Assembly: GCF_003219815.1 (NCBI RefSeq)
Contig: NZ_QJVD01000016.1
Location: 1-64,000 of the forward strand
DNA length: 64,000 bases
Source: Arthrobacter livingstonensis
Lineage (GTDB): Bacteria; Actinomycetota; Actinomycetes; Actinomycetales; Micrococcaceae
Reading direction: 5' to 3'
Shown: positions 53,239 through 61,140 of the stretch, in pieces
Position numbering within the stretch: the stretch's first letter is position 1
Layout of the letters: every line of letters starts with the position of its first letter
Made by a program: the position numbers and the translations under genes
The notes under the pieces: model-generated
Told to the model about the DNA's origin: nothing
Databases searched by the model: none
Seen by the model: only the letters and a program-made list of their open reading frames with translations

Positions 53239-54612
53239 ATGGCTGCACAGAAACCTGCACAGCAGAACGATCACCCGGACAAGTACACCGAGTTTGTCAG
53301 CCGCGGCCTGGGCCGCGACCTTGCCAAGCGGCTGGGGCTGCCTCAGCCGGCAGTCCTGCGCCGTTACACCCCGGGTGCGCCGCTGGTTCAGGGTCCCATC
53401 CTGGTGGTCGGCCACACCGAAGGGTCCGATGCCGTTGCTTCGGTTCTCCTTTCATGGGGCCAGGACGTGCGCCGCCACGCCACACCCAAGGAGAAACTCG
53501 GCGCCGTGGTGCTGGTGCTGGACGAACTGGCTCATCCGGACCAGCTTTCCGCTCCCCTGCGGGAGGTGGGCGCTGCGCTGCGCGACCTCAACCGCAATGG
53601 ACGGATTATCAGCATCTCCGGGCAGGTCCGCAGCGACGATGCCCCCGAGGTGGCAGCCGCCCGCAACGCCGTCGACGGAATCATGCGCTCGCTCGCGAAG
53701 GAACTTCGGGCCGGCTCCACCGCCAACGGTGTGGTCCTGGCCAACGGCGTCTTGGCCAACGCGCCCAGTGCCCTGTCCGCATTGCGCTTCTTCCTTTCCG
53801 CGCGTTCGGCCTTCGTGGACGGACAGTTCCTCACGGCCGCCGCCGAGGGCACCGCGGTGCAGCAGGACTGGGACAAGCCGCTTCAGGGGAGGGTGGCCGT
53901 CGTCACCGGCGCGGCCCGCGGCATTGGCGCCGCCATTGCCCGCACACTCGCCCGGGACGGCGCCCGCGTGGTGGTGGTGGACGTGCCGGCGGCGGGGGAC
54001 CACCTGGCCGCCGTCGCCAATGAAATCCACGGGACGGCGCTCCAGCTGGACATCACCGTCACCGAGGCTGGCGCCCGCATCCTGGATCACGCGGCGCAGC
54101 GCCACGGCCGGCTGGACATTGTGGTGCACAACGCGGGCATCACCCGGGACAAGCTGCTGGCCAACATGGATCCCGGCCGCTGGGATTCCGTAATTGCCGT
54201 TAACATCGCCGCCCAGCTGCGCATGAACCAGGCGTTCCTGGCCAGCAGCCACTTCACGGACAATCCAAGGATCATCAGTGTCTCCTCCACCAGCGGCATT
54301 GCCGGAAACCGGGGCCAGACGAACTACGCGGCGTCCAAGGCAGGCGTCATCGGCATGGTCCGCGCCACGGCCCCACTCCTGAGCGGGAAAGGGGGAACGG
54401 TCAACGCCGTGGCACCGGGCTTCATTGAAACGGACATGACGGCGAAGATCCCGTTTGCCACCCGCGAGGTGGCCCGCAGGCTCAACAGCCTGCAGCAGGG
54501 AGGGAAGCCGGGCGACGTCGCCGAGGCCATCGCCTTCTTCGCGTCGGAGGCGTCGGACGGCGTCACCGGCAACGTGCTGCGGGTGTGCGGACAGAACCTG
54601 GTCGGACAGTGA
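53239..54612 (+). CDS. 3-oxoacyl-CoA/ACP reductase, FabG4 type
   Basis: 457 residues, twice the length of ordinary FabG, as in M. tuberculosis FabG4 (Rv0242c). Residues 1-215 are a Rossmann-like domain without an active site. Residues 215-457 are a full SDR: TGAARGIG, NAGITRDKLLANM, SVSSTSGIAG and YAASK, ending VCGQNLVGQ. FabG4 enzymes use NADH and act on long acyl-CoA. The neighbours thiolase and MaoC dehydratase give the same set as Rv0241c-Rv0243. Confidence 0.92.
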   Translation: MAAQKPAQQNDHPDKYTEFVSRGLGRDLAKRLGLPQPAVLRRYTPGAPLVQGPILVVGHTEGSDAVASVLLSWGQDVRRHATPKEKLGAVVLVLDELAHPDQLSAPLREVGAALRDLNRNGRIISISGQVRSDDAPEVAAARNAVDGIMRSLAKELRAGSTANGVVLANGVLANAPSALSALRFFLSARSAFVDGQFLTAAAEGTAVQQDWDKPLQGRVAVVTGAARGIGAAIARTLARDGARVVVVDVPAAGDHLAAVANEIHGTALQLDITVTEAGARILDHAAQRHGRLDIVVHNAGITRDKLLANMDPGRWDSVIAVNIAAQLRMNQAFLASSHFTDNPRIISVSSTSGIAGNRGQTNYAASKAGVIGMVRATAPLLSGKGGTVNAVAPGFIETDMTAKIPFATREVARRLNSLQQGGKPGDVAEAIAFFASEASDGVTGNVLRVCGQNLVGQ

Positions 54613-55535
54613 CCGCGGACCACGTGCTGACGGAGATGCCGTCCCTGTCCAAGCTCTATGTCAACGCGGCGGCCACTGCGGCCCGGGCGCGGATCAAGCG
54701 GGTCGAACCCGTGGTGGCGCTGCCCCCGCGGGCGCTGGAAGTCCGCGGCGTCACCGCAGACCTTGCCAGGTTGACGCAGTTCCAGCACCTGATGGGCAAG
54801 CCGGCCCGCGACGTGCTGCCCTCCGGCTACATCCACGCCCTGGCGTTCCCCGTGGCGATGAGCGTCATGGTCCAGGAGGACTTTCCGCTGCCGCTGCTGG
54901 GGATGATCCACCTGCGCAACCAAGTGGACCATTACGCCCCCGTGCTGTTTACGGACGTACTGACCATCCGGTCCTGGGCCAGGGACCTGGCGGGCCACCG
55001 GGCAGGCACGCAGGTGCAGCTGGTGGTGGAGGTGCGCAACAGCGAGGGCACCGAACTTCTTTGGCGCGGCGTGTCAACTTACCTGGCCAAGGGCATTTAC
55101 CTGCCCGGACTGGACAAGCCTGCGGCCCGCCCCGCCGGAGCGCCCCGCGAGACGTTCTCGCCGCCGCGGCCAACCGCGCAGTGGAAGCTGGGCGTAGACA
55201 CCGGGCGCGCCTACGCAGCCGTGTCCGGCGACTTCAACCCGATCCACCTGAGCGTGCTTTCGGCGAAGGCGCTGGGGCGGCGGCGGTCAATCGCCCATGG
55301 AATGTATGCCGCTTCCCGCGTTGTCTCCGACATTGGTTCGCCCAAGCCGGACGCCTTCAGCTGGGACATCACCTTTGAGTCCCCGGTGTTCCTTCCGGCC
55401 ACGGTGTCCCTGCACATCGCGGACACCAGGGCGGACGACGGCGGCTGGCTGGGCAGCGAGTTCACCGCCTGGAATGCCCGCAGCGCCCGGCTGCACTTCC
55501 GCGGCAGCGTTGCTGCCGGGACCAAGCAGGCCTGA
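54609..55535 (+). CDS. MaoC-like (R)-3-hydroxyacyl dehydratase, HtdX type
   Basis: 308 residues from GTG 54609, overlapping the fabG4 stop by 4 nt. Double hot-dog protein: the C-terminal half carries the hydratase-2 motif YAAVSGDFNPIHLSVLSAKALG (Asp and His catalytic) and IAHGMYAAS; the N-terminal half has no intact motif. It would interconvert 3-hydroxyacyl and enoyl thioesters. Together the operon has a thiolase, a reductase and a dehydratase; the facing operon adds the acyl-CoA dehydrogenase. Confidence 0.9.
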   Translation: MTADHVLTEMPSLSKLYVNAAATAARARIKRVEPVVALPPRALEVRGVTADLARLTQFQHLMGKPARDVLPSGYIHALAFPVAMSVMVQEDFPLPLLGMIHLRNQVDHYAPVLFTDVLTIRSWARDLAGHRAGTQVQLVVEVRNSEGTELLWRGVSTYLAKGIYLPGLDKPAARPAGAPRETFSPPRPTAQWKLGVDTGRAYAAVSGDFNPIHLSVLSAKALGRRRSIAHGMYAASRVVSDIGSPKPDAFSWDITFESPVFLPATVSLHIADTRADDGGWLGSEFTAWNARSARLHFRGSVAAGTKQA

Positions 55536-55558
55536 GCTGCCCTCCCGGACGCAGTGCC

Positions 55559-55597
55559 CGCCCGCCACCAGTGTCACCGGTGGCGGGCGTTGCCTTT
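55559..55597 (+). terminator. Terminator of the thiolase-fabG4-maoC operon
   Basis: 11-bp perfect stem CGCCCGCCACC (55559-55569) / GGTGGCGGGCG (55579-55589) with a 9-nt loop, then TTGCC and TTTT (55594-55597), 24 bp after the stop codon. Confidence 0.85.
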
Positions 55598-55624
55598 TAA
55601 GTGACGCATCTCCCCTCACTATTT

Positions 55625-55669
55625 AGTTGCCCTAAGGATTCCCGGGTTTTATAGTTGTGAAAGGCAACT
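55625..55669 (+). promoter_or_regulatory. MFS exporter promoter flanked by an inverted repeat
   Basis: -35 TTGCCC (55627-55632) and -10 TATAGT (55650-55655) are exactly 17 bp apart, one of the best promoter matches in the window. AGTTGCC (55625-55631) covers the -35 and its perfect complement GGCAACT (55663-55669) lies at the expected transcription start. Such a bracket suits control by a regulator, possibly induced by an exported compound; no regulator gene adjoins. Confidence 0.6.
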
Positions 55670-55739
55670 TCCAATGTCGTCCCGCTGTGGGCGCCGACGC
55701 CGCACCCCCCCACCTTGAGCACTAAGACGAATAGGCACC

Positions 55740-57458
55740 ATGAAAAACAGATCGACCCCGGCCCCACCTGAGAAGGCGGCACGGGCCACCCCCGCCTCTG
55801 CCACCAACAGCGCAGGAATGACCCACCGCCAGGTCCTTCAGGCACTGACAGGCCTGCTGGCCGCGTTCTTCACGGCAATCCTCTCCTCCACCATCGTGGC
55901 CAACGCCCTGCCGACCATCATGGACCAGCTCCACGGCACGCAGACGGACTTTGCCTGGGTCATCACGGCATCCCTGCTGGCCAATGCTGCCACCACGCCC
56001 ATCTGGGGCAAGCTGGCGGACCTCTTTGACAAGAAGCTGCTGGTCCAGGTGAGCATCATCATCTTCGTGGGCGGCTCGGTCATGGCCGGTTTCGCCACCA
56101 CCATCCCGTTCCTGTTGACGGCGCGCGTCATCCAGGGCATCGCGATGGGCGGGCTGACCGCCCTGGCCCAGGCGATCATCGGCACCATCATCGCCCCCCG
56201 CGAGCGCGGGCGGTACTCCGGCTACATGGGTGCCGTCATGGCCGTGGGCACCGCAGGTGGACCACTTCTGGGCGGCTACATTGTGGACAGCCCCCTGGGC
56301 TGGCGCTGGACGTTCTTCGTCTGCGTGCCATTGGCCGTGCTCTCCCTGCTGCTCCTGCAGTTCACCCTGAAGATTGAGCACATCCGCCGCCCCGCCAAGG
56401 TTGACTGGGTCGGTTCGCTGCTGCTCGCCTCCGGTGTCAGCCTCATCCTGATTTGGGTCTCCTTTGCCGGACAGGCCGGCTACTATGACTGGATCTCGGT
56501 GCAGTCCGCCCTCATGGTCGGCGGCACCGTCGTCCTGCTCGCCGCGCTGATCTGGGTAGAAACCAAGGTTTCCCAGCCCATCATCCCGCTGAAGATCATC
56601 GTCCAGCGGACCCCTGCCCTGGCCATCATCGCCTCGGTCTCCGTGGGCATTGCGATGTTCGCCGCTTCGACCTACCTGGGCCAGTACTATCAGGTCGCGC
56701 GCGGGGCCACTCCCACCGAGGCCGGCCTGCTGACGCTGCCCATGATCGCGGGCAACCTGGCCGGCGCCGTGTTCTCCGGCCAGATGGTCACCCGGTACGG
56801 CAAGTGGAAGCGGTTCCTGGTGGGTGGGGCCATACTGCTCATCGTCGGATTGGGCTTCACCGGCACCATCAGCCACGAGACCAACCTGACGCTGGTCGGC
56901 AGCTACACATTCATCTTCGGCCTGGGGCTGGGCATGATGATGCAGAACCTGGTCCTTGCAGTCCAGAACACCGTGGCCGTTAAGGACATTGGCTCGGCAT
57001 CCGGGGCAGTCGCCTTCTTCCGCACCGTGGGCGGTGCGGCCGGCGTGGCAGTCCTTGGCGCCCTCATGAGTACCCGCGTCGCGAACCTCATCAACGAGGG
57101 CCTGGCCAAAATCGGCATCAAGCCCGCCGGCGGTTCGGGCGCCACCATGGACCTGACCAGCCTGCCGGCGCCCGTGAAGGTCATTGTGCGCGCAGCCTAC
57201 GGCGACGGCGCCGCACTGATCTTCATGATCAGTGCCATCATCACGGTGGTGGCACTGATCGCAGTGCTGTTCATGAAGGAAATCCCGCTGCGCCGAACCA
57301 TCGACATGGTGGACACCAAACCGGCAGCCGAGCCCGGTGCAGGCAGTGCAGGGGCGGGGAGGCATGCTGCTGGCAGCGAAAGTGTCGTAACCGTTGCCGA
57401 GGAGTCCCTGGAATCCATGGCTGACGCCGTCGTCGGAGCCCCCGAACCAACGAAGTAG
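55740..57458 (+). CDS. MFS exporter, DHA2 (14-helix) family
   Basis: 572 residues. Fourteen hydrophobic helices. DHA2 marks: LDSTIV-like segment SSTIVANALPTI in helix 1, loop motif LADLFDKKLLVQ, and motif C-like MGAVMAVGTAGGPLLGGYI in helix 5. The long C-terminal tail (about 60 residues, Ala/Gly/Glu-rich) is cytoplasmic. Exports drugs or other organic compounds with protons. Monocistronic, with a strong promoter; substrate unknown. Confidence 0.9.
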   Translation: MKNRSTPAPPEKAARATPASATNSAGMTHRQVLQALTGLLAAFFTAILSSTIVANALPTIMDQLHGTQTDFAWVITASLLANAATTPIWGKLADLFDKKLLVQVSIIIFVGGSVMAGFATTIPFLLTARVIQGIAMGGLTALAQAIIGTIIAPRERGRYSGYMGAVMAVGTAGGPLLGGYIVDSPLGWRWTFFVCVPLAVLSLLLLQFTLKIEHIRRPAKVDWVGSLLLASGVSLILIWVSFAGQAGYYDWISVQSALMVGGTVVLLAALIWVETKVSQPIIPLKIIVQRTPALAIIASVSVGIAMFAASTYLGQYYQVARGATPTEAGLLTLPMIAGNLAGAVFSGQMVTRYGKWKRFLVGGAILLIVGLGFTGTISHETNLTLVGSYTFIFGLGLGMMMQNLVLAVQNTVAVKDIGSASGAVAFFRTVGGAAGVAVLGALMSTRVANLINEGLAKIGIKPAGGSGATMDLTSLPAPVKVIVRAAYGDGAALIFMISAIITVVALIAVLFMKEIPLRRTIDMVDTKPAAEPGAGSAGAGRHAAGSESVVTVAEESLESMADAVVGAPEPTK

Positions 57459-57709
57459 GACATCAAGCCCGCAGGGGCGCGCAGGTGGTGCCAGTTGTCA
57501 CAACTTGCACCGGCTGCCGTCTCTTAAACAAGGACCCACTGGGGCCCCCTGCTTGCGGACCTCCATGCGGCCAGCTTTGCGGACCGGGCCCTACCTGGCT
57601 TCCGCGGCGGGCGCCGGGGCATGGCGGCTGCGCGCTGACGGCTTGTCTGCCGCCGCCAGGGCCACGGTGCCCACATTCGAGGCTTTTGGAGAGGGAAGTT
57701 GCCGGACAC
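57459..57709. promoter_or_regulatory. Intergenic region with 25-bp dyad after the MFS gene
   Basis: No gene. At 57487-57511 the pairs GGTGC/GCACC and AGTTGT/ACAACT form a near-perfect 25-bp palindrome centred on one C, with one mismatched position per arm. A loop of one base is too short for an RNA hairpin terminator, so it looks more like a protein-binding site. The rest of the stretch is GC-rich without visible signals until the ECF promoter at 57710. Confidence 0.45.
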
Positions 57710-57737
57710 TGAACCAGCGGCGGTGCCACTGCGTTCA
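57710..57737 (+). promoter_or_regulatory. ECF-sigma promoter of the lipoprotein gene
   Basis: TGAACC (57710-57715), 16-nt spacer, CGTTCA (57732-57737), 52 bp before the lipoprotein ATG. Same hexamer, spacer and CGT as at the sigma gene (60144-60172) and the DUF2231 gene (60217-60244). Confidence 0.7.
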
Positions 57738-57789
57738 AGAAATGCGGCAGCTGAATGCCGCGAGCCTGCAGCGAATGGAGCGCACCATC

Positions 57790-58305
57790 ATGAAACGGCA
57801 AATCTGGAAACTGTCAGCCGCAACGGCACTGGGGGCGTTCTTCCTGGCGGGATGCTCCAGCGGCGGCACCGCGCCTCCGGCCTCATCGACCGTTGCCGGC
57901 AGCCAACCGTCCGTGGCACTCAAAACTGGGCAGACGGCATTGGGCACCATCGTGGTGAACGGGCAGGGGATGACCGCCTATGTCTTTGACAAGGACACCG
58001 CCAATGCCGGCACCAGCGCCTGCACCGGCCCCTGCATCGCCCTGTGGCCCGCCATCACCTCGCCCACGGCCAGCCCGCAGGTCAACGGTGTGACCGGCAA
58101 GGTCGCCACGATCGCGCTGCCCAATGGGACCAGGCAGGTCACCGTGAACGGATTGCCGCTGTACACGTACACGCCCGACACCAAGCCGGGCGAGGATGCC
58201 GGCCAGGGGTACGGTGGAATCTGGTGGGTCGTCGGGCCTGACGGCAACAAGGTCGCCGCAACACCGGCACCAGCCACCAGCGGATCATCGGGGCAGGGGT
58301 ACTGA
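57790..58305 (+). CDS. Lipoprotein with Yx(F/W/Y)xxD repeats (COG4315-like)
   Basis: 171 residues from ATG 57790. Lipobox LAGC with cysteine at residue 22. After a Ser/Pro linker come two repeats with the motif Y-x-aromatic-x2-D: AYVFDKDT and LYTYTPDT, plus conserved CTGPCIALWPA and GGIWWVVGPDG. Proteins of this family are secreted, often near ECF sigma factors and redox genes; function unknown. Preceded by a promoter matching that of the nearby sigma gene, so probably its target. Confidence 0.88.
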   Translation: MKRQIWKLSAATALGAFFLAGCSSGGTAPPASSTVAGSQPSVALKTGQTALGTIVVNGQGMTAYVFDKDTANAGTSACTGPCIALWPAITSPTASPQVNGVTGKVATIALPNGTRQVTVNGLPLYTYTPDTKPGEDAGQGYGGIWWVVGPDGNKVAATPAPATSGSSGQGY

Positions 58306-58824
58306 CGGCAAGGCCGGCGGGGGCCTGTTCCTCAGTCAGGGCCTGGTGCCAGGCTCCGCGAACCGGCCCTTCGGCACCCTGTGGCAAGTCCCTGCCCCCG
58401 GCGGCTCCGCCGCAAGAGGACGACCATGCCCCCCTGGCCAACTTCATAACTGCACTCGACGGCCTCCAGGGCGAGTTTTCCACGCGCCCGCACTAGGTCA
58501 TCGACACCGCACTGCCGAACGCGAAAAGCCACCTCCGGCACGCGCACCATGTCTGGCTGGACGGCGAGACTGGCTGGACGGCGAGACTGGGGTTGCAGGC
58601 TTCGCGCCGTATCCGTGCCAGTCACCCTCATAATGTGGAAGGCGGCACCCATCCAGGACTGTTCAGGCACCCTCGAGGCAGGGCCTCGGATGTCCACCGT
58701 AAAGGACGGTTCAGTGGATGAAATCGACGTAGCCCCCGCGGAAAACCGGCTTGGCCAGGCAACGGCGTAGACGGCCCCGGCAGTGGGCCGCCTCCGCAGT
58801 GACCGGCCCATTGGAACCCTGACG
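58306..58824. other. 519-bp stretch without a credible gene
   Basis: No frame has both a ribosome site and protein-like composition. A 17-bp unit CTGGCTGGACGGCGAGA is repeated exactly at 58553-58569 and 58570-58586, followed by CTGG of a third copy. A short protein-like frame (PLANFITALDGLQGEF) ends near 58496 but has no start, so it may be a gene fragment. It lies between the convergent lipoprotein and anti-sigma genes. Confidence 0.5.
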
Positions 58825-59565
58825 CTAGAGTTGCGCGCGCAGCAACGGGGCCAACGGGCCGGGGGAAGCATTTTCCTGGATGAGCAGCTCCTTCATCGAC
58901 GCCACCGGAATCGTGGTGGTGGCGACCGGGGAGACGGTGCTTCCCGGTGCAGCCTGCCACGTCGCAACGACGACGTGGTCGCCCGCCGTGGTGACCACCA
59001 CGAGCTCATACACCGTCGCAGCCGCCGTGGGACTGTAACGGGAGTTCTCGCCAGGGCGGCTGCCTGACGCACTGTAGCTGCACGTCCACGACAGCTGTGT
59101 TCCCCACGGTTCCGGCCGTGCCTGGCCGTGCGCGGCCAGCAGCTGCTGGCCGGTCGAGGTGAAGGCAAGCTGCACGCCGGCCGTGCCAGGCGTGGCCGTT
59201 GTCTGGGCAGACGAAGGGGGTCCCTGTGGCAGCAGGCCGGCGGTCACCGCAGCCGTGCTGCCTGCCAAAACAAGCACAGCGGCAGCTGCGGCGGCCGCCC
59301 AACCGGCCCTCCGGCGTCGTACTTTTTGGGCAAAAACAGCATAAGGTGCCGGATTCAGCGGTGGCGCGGCGGGATCCAGTGCGCCCGCGTCAACAAGGCC
59401 CAGCAGGCCCGGGAGGCCGGAGAGCTCGGCGAGGCGGCCGCGGCACCGGGCGCAGCCGGCCACGTGCTGTTCATACTCGTGGCGCTCGGACGGGGGCAGC
59501 GAGCCCAGCACGTAGGCCGCATCCCAGTCCGCGTGCGGGTCAAGGGGGGACGGGGTGGGGGTCAC
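58825..59565 (-). CDS. Anti-sigma factor (zinc-finger, RskA-like)
   Basis: 246 residues from GTG 59565, overlapping the sigma stop by 4 nt. N-terminal sigma-binding region with the zinc anti-sigma motif H34-x3-C38-x2-C41, one membrane helix at about 87-112 (AGWAAAAAAAVLVLAGSTAAVTAGLL), and an outside C-terminal domain of about 130 residues like the RskA domain. It should hold the sigma factor at the membrane and release it on an external signal. Immediate partner of the ECF sigma gene. Confidence 0.92.
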   Translation of the reverse strand: MTPTPSPLDPHADWDAAYVLGSLPPSERHEYEQHVAGCARCRGRLAELSGLPGLLGLVDAGALDPAAPPLNPAPYAVFAQKVRRRRAGWAAAAAAAVLVLAGSTAAVTAGLLPQGPPSSAQTTATPGTAGVQLAFTSTGQQLLAAHGQARPEPWGTQLSWTCSYSASGSRPGENSRYSPTAAATVYELVVVTTAGDHVVVATWQAAPGSTVSPVATTTIPVASMKELLIQENASPGPLAPLLRAQL

Positions 59566-60092
59566 CGGCTGCTCACGCCCCTTTCCTCGAGGGCCAGCCG
59601 CAGGGCCCGCAGGCCGTAGTGCAGCCGGGATTTGACGGTGCCGTCCGGGACACCCAGCGCGCCGGCGATGGTGCGGGTGTCCTGGCCGTCGAAGTAGGCG
59701 AGCCGGATGACCTCGCGGTGTTCGGGGGTCAGCGTGAGCAGGGCGTCCTCGACCAGCCAGGCGTCGAGGATGCGGTCCGTCTGGTCGGGCCCGGGCTGTT
59801 CCGGGAGTTGGTCGGTGCCGATCTCGCGGCGGTGCCGCGCGCTGCGCCAGTCGTCAATGACCAGGTTGCGGGCCACGGTGAACAACCAGGCGCGCAGCCC
59901 GGGTTCCGGCCGCTGGAGGACTTCCGGATTCTCCCAGGCGCGGAGCAGGGTCTCAGCCACCACGTCCTGCGCCACCGTGCCCTCGCTGGTCAGGCGCTGA
60001 ACGAAGCGCGCCAGTTGCGGGGCGTAGTCGCGGTGCAGCGCACGCATGGCCTCTTCGCGTGCCGGCGCGCCGGTGCGTGCATGCTGTTCCAC
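59562..60092 (-). CDS. ECF-family RNA polymerase sigma factor
   Basis: 176 residues from GTG 60092, chosen because AGAAAGGGG lies 4 nt upstream and because the promoter CGTAGT overlaps the alternative ATG at 60143. Region 2: LARFVQRLTSEGTVAQDVVAETLLRAWENPEV and WLFTVARNLVIDDWR; region 4: LTPEHREVIRLAYFDGQDTRTIAGALGVPDGTVKSRLHYGLRALR. Likely related to the SigK/SigL group. It should read its own promoter and two others with TGAACC-N16-CGT. Confidence 0.92.
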   Translation of the reverse strand: MEQHARTGAPAREEAMRALHRDYAPQLARFVQRLTSEGTVAQDVVAETLLRAWENPEVLQRPEPGLRAWLFTVARNLVIDDWRSARHRREIGTDQLPEQPGPDQTDRILDAWLVEDALLTLTPEHREVIRLAYFDGQDTRTIAGALGVPDGTVKSRLHYGLRALRLALEERGVSSR

Positions 60093-60143
60093 GGCGCCCC
60101 TTTCTGCTCCAGGATGGCTCTGCCGCAGCTGCGGTGTACCCAT

Positions 60144-60172
60144 ACTACGAAGCCCCGGCCCGATTGGTTCAC
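60144..60172 (-). promoter_or_regulatory. Autoregulatory ECF-sigma promoter
   Basis: On the minus strand GTGAACC (60172-60166), 16 nt, then CGTAGT (60149-60144), about 52 nt before the sigma GTG. Same pattern as the lipoprotein and DUF2231 promoters. The back-to-back divergent layout means one ECF factor would fire in both directions from this gap. Confidence 0.7.
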
Positions 60173-60216
60173 TGCCTTGACGGCCCGATGGAATTCTGCC
60201 CGTTGCAGCCGCCCGT

Positions 60217-60244
60217 TGAACCCCTCAGGGCAGGAGACCGTCTT
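60217..60244 (+). promoter_or_regulatory. ECF-sigma promoter of the DUF2231 gene
   Basis: TGAACC (60217-60222), 16-nt spacer, CGTCTT (60239-60244), 56 bp before the ATG at 60300. Third member of the TGAACC-N16-CGT set. Confidence 0.7.
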
Positions 60245-60299
60245 ACGGCTGTGGGTTGCATTGCCAATAAACCAGTTTCCACTGCCAGGGGGCGGTTCC

Positions 60300-60788
60300 A
60301 TGAACTATGAATTCAACGGCCTTCCACTGCATATACTCCTCGTTCATGCCGTGGTGGTCGCACTTCCCGTTGCTGCTTTGTGTACGGCGGCCACCATGCT
60401 GTGGCCCACCGCCAGGCGCCGACTGGGTATGGCCACTCCACTGCTGGGGTTGGTGTGTCCTGCCCTCGTGTTTGTCACCCAGCAGGCGGGGGAGTGGCTG
60501 CTGCTTCGGGTGGGGCACACCCCCGCCATTTTGGCCCACGCAAACGACGGCAGGACGCTGCTCCCGTGGGCCTGGGCGCTGTTGGGGGCGTCGCTCGCTG
60601 CCTGGCTGTGGCACCGCGTGTCAATGCAAAAGCGCATCGCCGTCCACTTGGGAACCGGGTGGGGCCGCACCGCGGCGGTGCTCCTCATCGTTGCGGTGTT
60701 GGCCGTCTGCGCGGGCGCCACGGCTGACGTGGTGGTCACCGGTGAGGCCGGCTCGCGGGCCGTTTGGGGCGGTGTCCTCGGGTCCTAG
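60300..60788 (+). CDS. DUF2231-family membrane protein
   Basis: 162 residues from ATG 60300 (GGGGG 5 nt upstream); the frame is open upstream but antisense to the sigma gene. Four membrane helices with the DUF2231 start NGLPLHILLVHAVVVALPVAALC, a Cys/His-containing first helix, and VVVTGEAGSRAVWGG at the end. Related proteins often adjoin Rieske or redox genes; function unknown. Divergent from the sigma gene and sharing its promoter type. Confidence 0.88.
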   Translation: MNYEFNGLPLHILLVHAVVVALPVAALCTAATMLWPTARRRLGMATPLLGLVCPALVFVTQQAGEWLLLRVGHTPAILAHANDGRTLLPWAWALLGASLAAWLWHRVSMQKRIAVHLGTGWGRTAAVLLIVAVLAVCAGATADVVVTGEAGSRAVWGGVLGS

Positions 60789-60819
60789 GCGGTGCGGGGC
60801 CGGGTGAGGCGTCATACAC

Positions 60820-60857
60820 AAAAAAGGCCCGGAAGATCAGTGACGATCTTCCGGGCT
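60820..60857 (-). terminator. Terminator of tRNA-Leu
   Basis: Perfect 12-bp stem GCCCGGAAGATC (60827-60838) / GATCTTCCGGGC (60845-60856), 6-nt loop, then six T on the minus strand (60825-60820). It begins 6 bp after the tRNA 3' end and could also serve the convergent DUF2231 gene. Confidence 0.92.
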
Positions 60858-60862
60858 GTGTG

Positions 60863-60945
60863 TGCGCGGAGGGGGACTTGAACCCCCACCCCGTTTCCAG
60901 GACTAGCACCTCAAGCTAGCGCGTCTGCCATTCCGCCACCCGCGC
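60863..60945 (-). tRNA. tRNA-Leu (anticodon GAG)
   Basis: 83-nt class II tRNA. Acceptor arms GCGCGGG and TCCGCGC (one G-U pair) with discriminator A; anticodon stem CTAGC/GCTAG around loop TTGAGGT, anticodon GAG (codons CUC, CUU); long variable arm; T arm GGGGG-TTCAAGT-CCCCC. CCA is not encoded (CAC follows). A minus-strand promoter, TTGTTT (61039-61034) and TATCGT (61017-61012), lies upstream. Confidence 0.96.
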
Positions 60946-61011
60946 AAGGTGATTACGGGAGGAGCGATCTTCCTAACGGACTAATCGTTCGCCCCCGAAG
61001 CAGCGAGAAAT

Positions 61012-61053
61012 ACGATAGCACAGCTTTTGACTGAAACAACAATCGGGTAATTT
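61012..61053. promoter_or_regulatory. Back-to-back promoters of tRNA-Leu and the M20 peptidase
   Basis: Minus strand: -35 TTGTTT (61039-61034) and -10 TATCGT (61017-61012), 16 bp apart, for the tRNA. Plus strand: -35 TTGACT (61027-61032) and a possible -10 TAATTT (61048-61053), 15 bp apart, for the peptidase. The two -35 boxes are almost adjacent, so the polymerases would compete. Confidence 0.45.
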
Positions 61054-61140
61054 GCGGACCTTTCACGGCCCGGTTCACGGACCTGTTGGGGCACGGATGT
61101 AGGCTGAAGTGAACACCCGAAAAGCCCCAAGGAGTCACGC

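Noticed and set aside
60093-60143. Longer sigma-factor start at ATG 60143
   Set aside because: It overlaps the -10 of the predicted autoregulatory promoter and lacks a ribosome site, whereas GTG 60092 has AGAAAGGGG at good distance.
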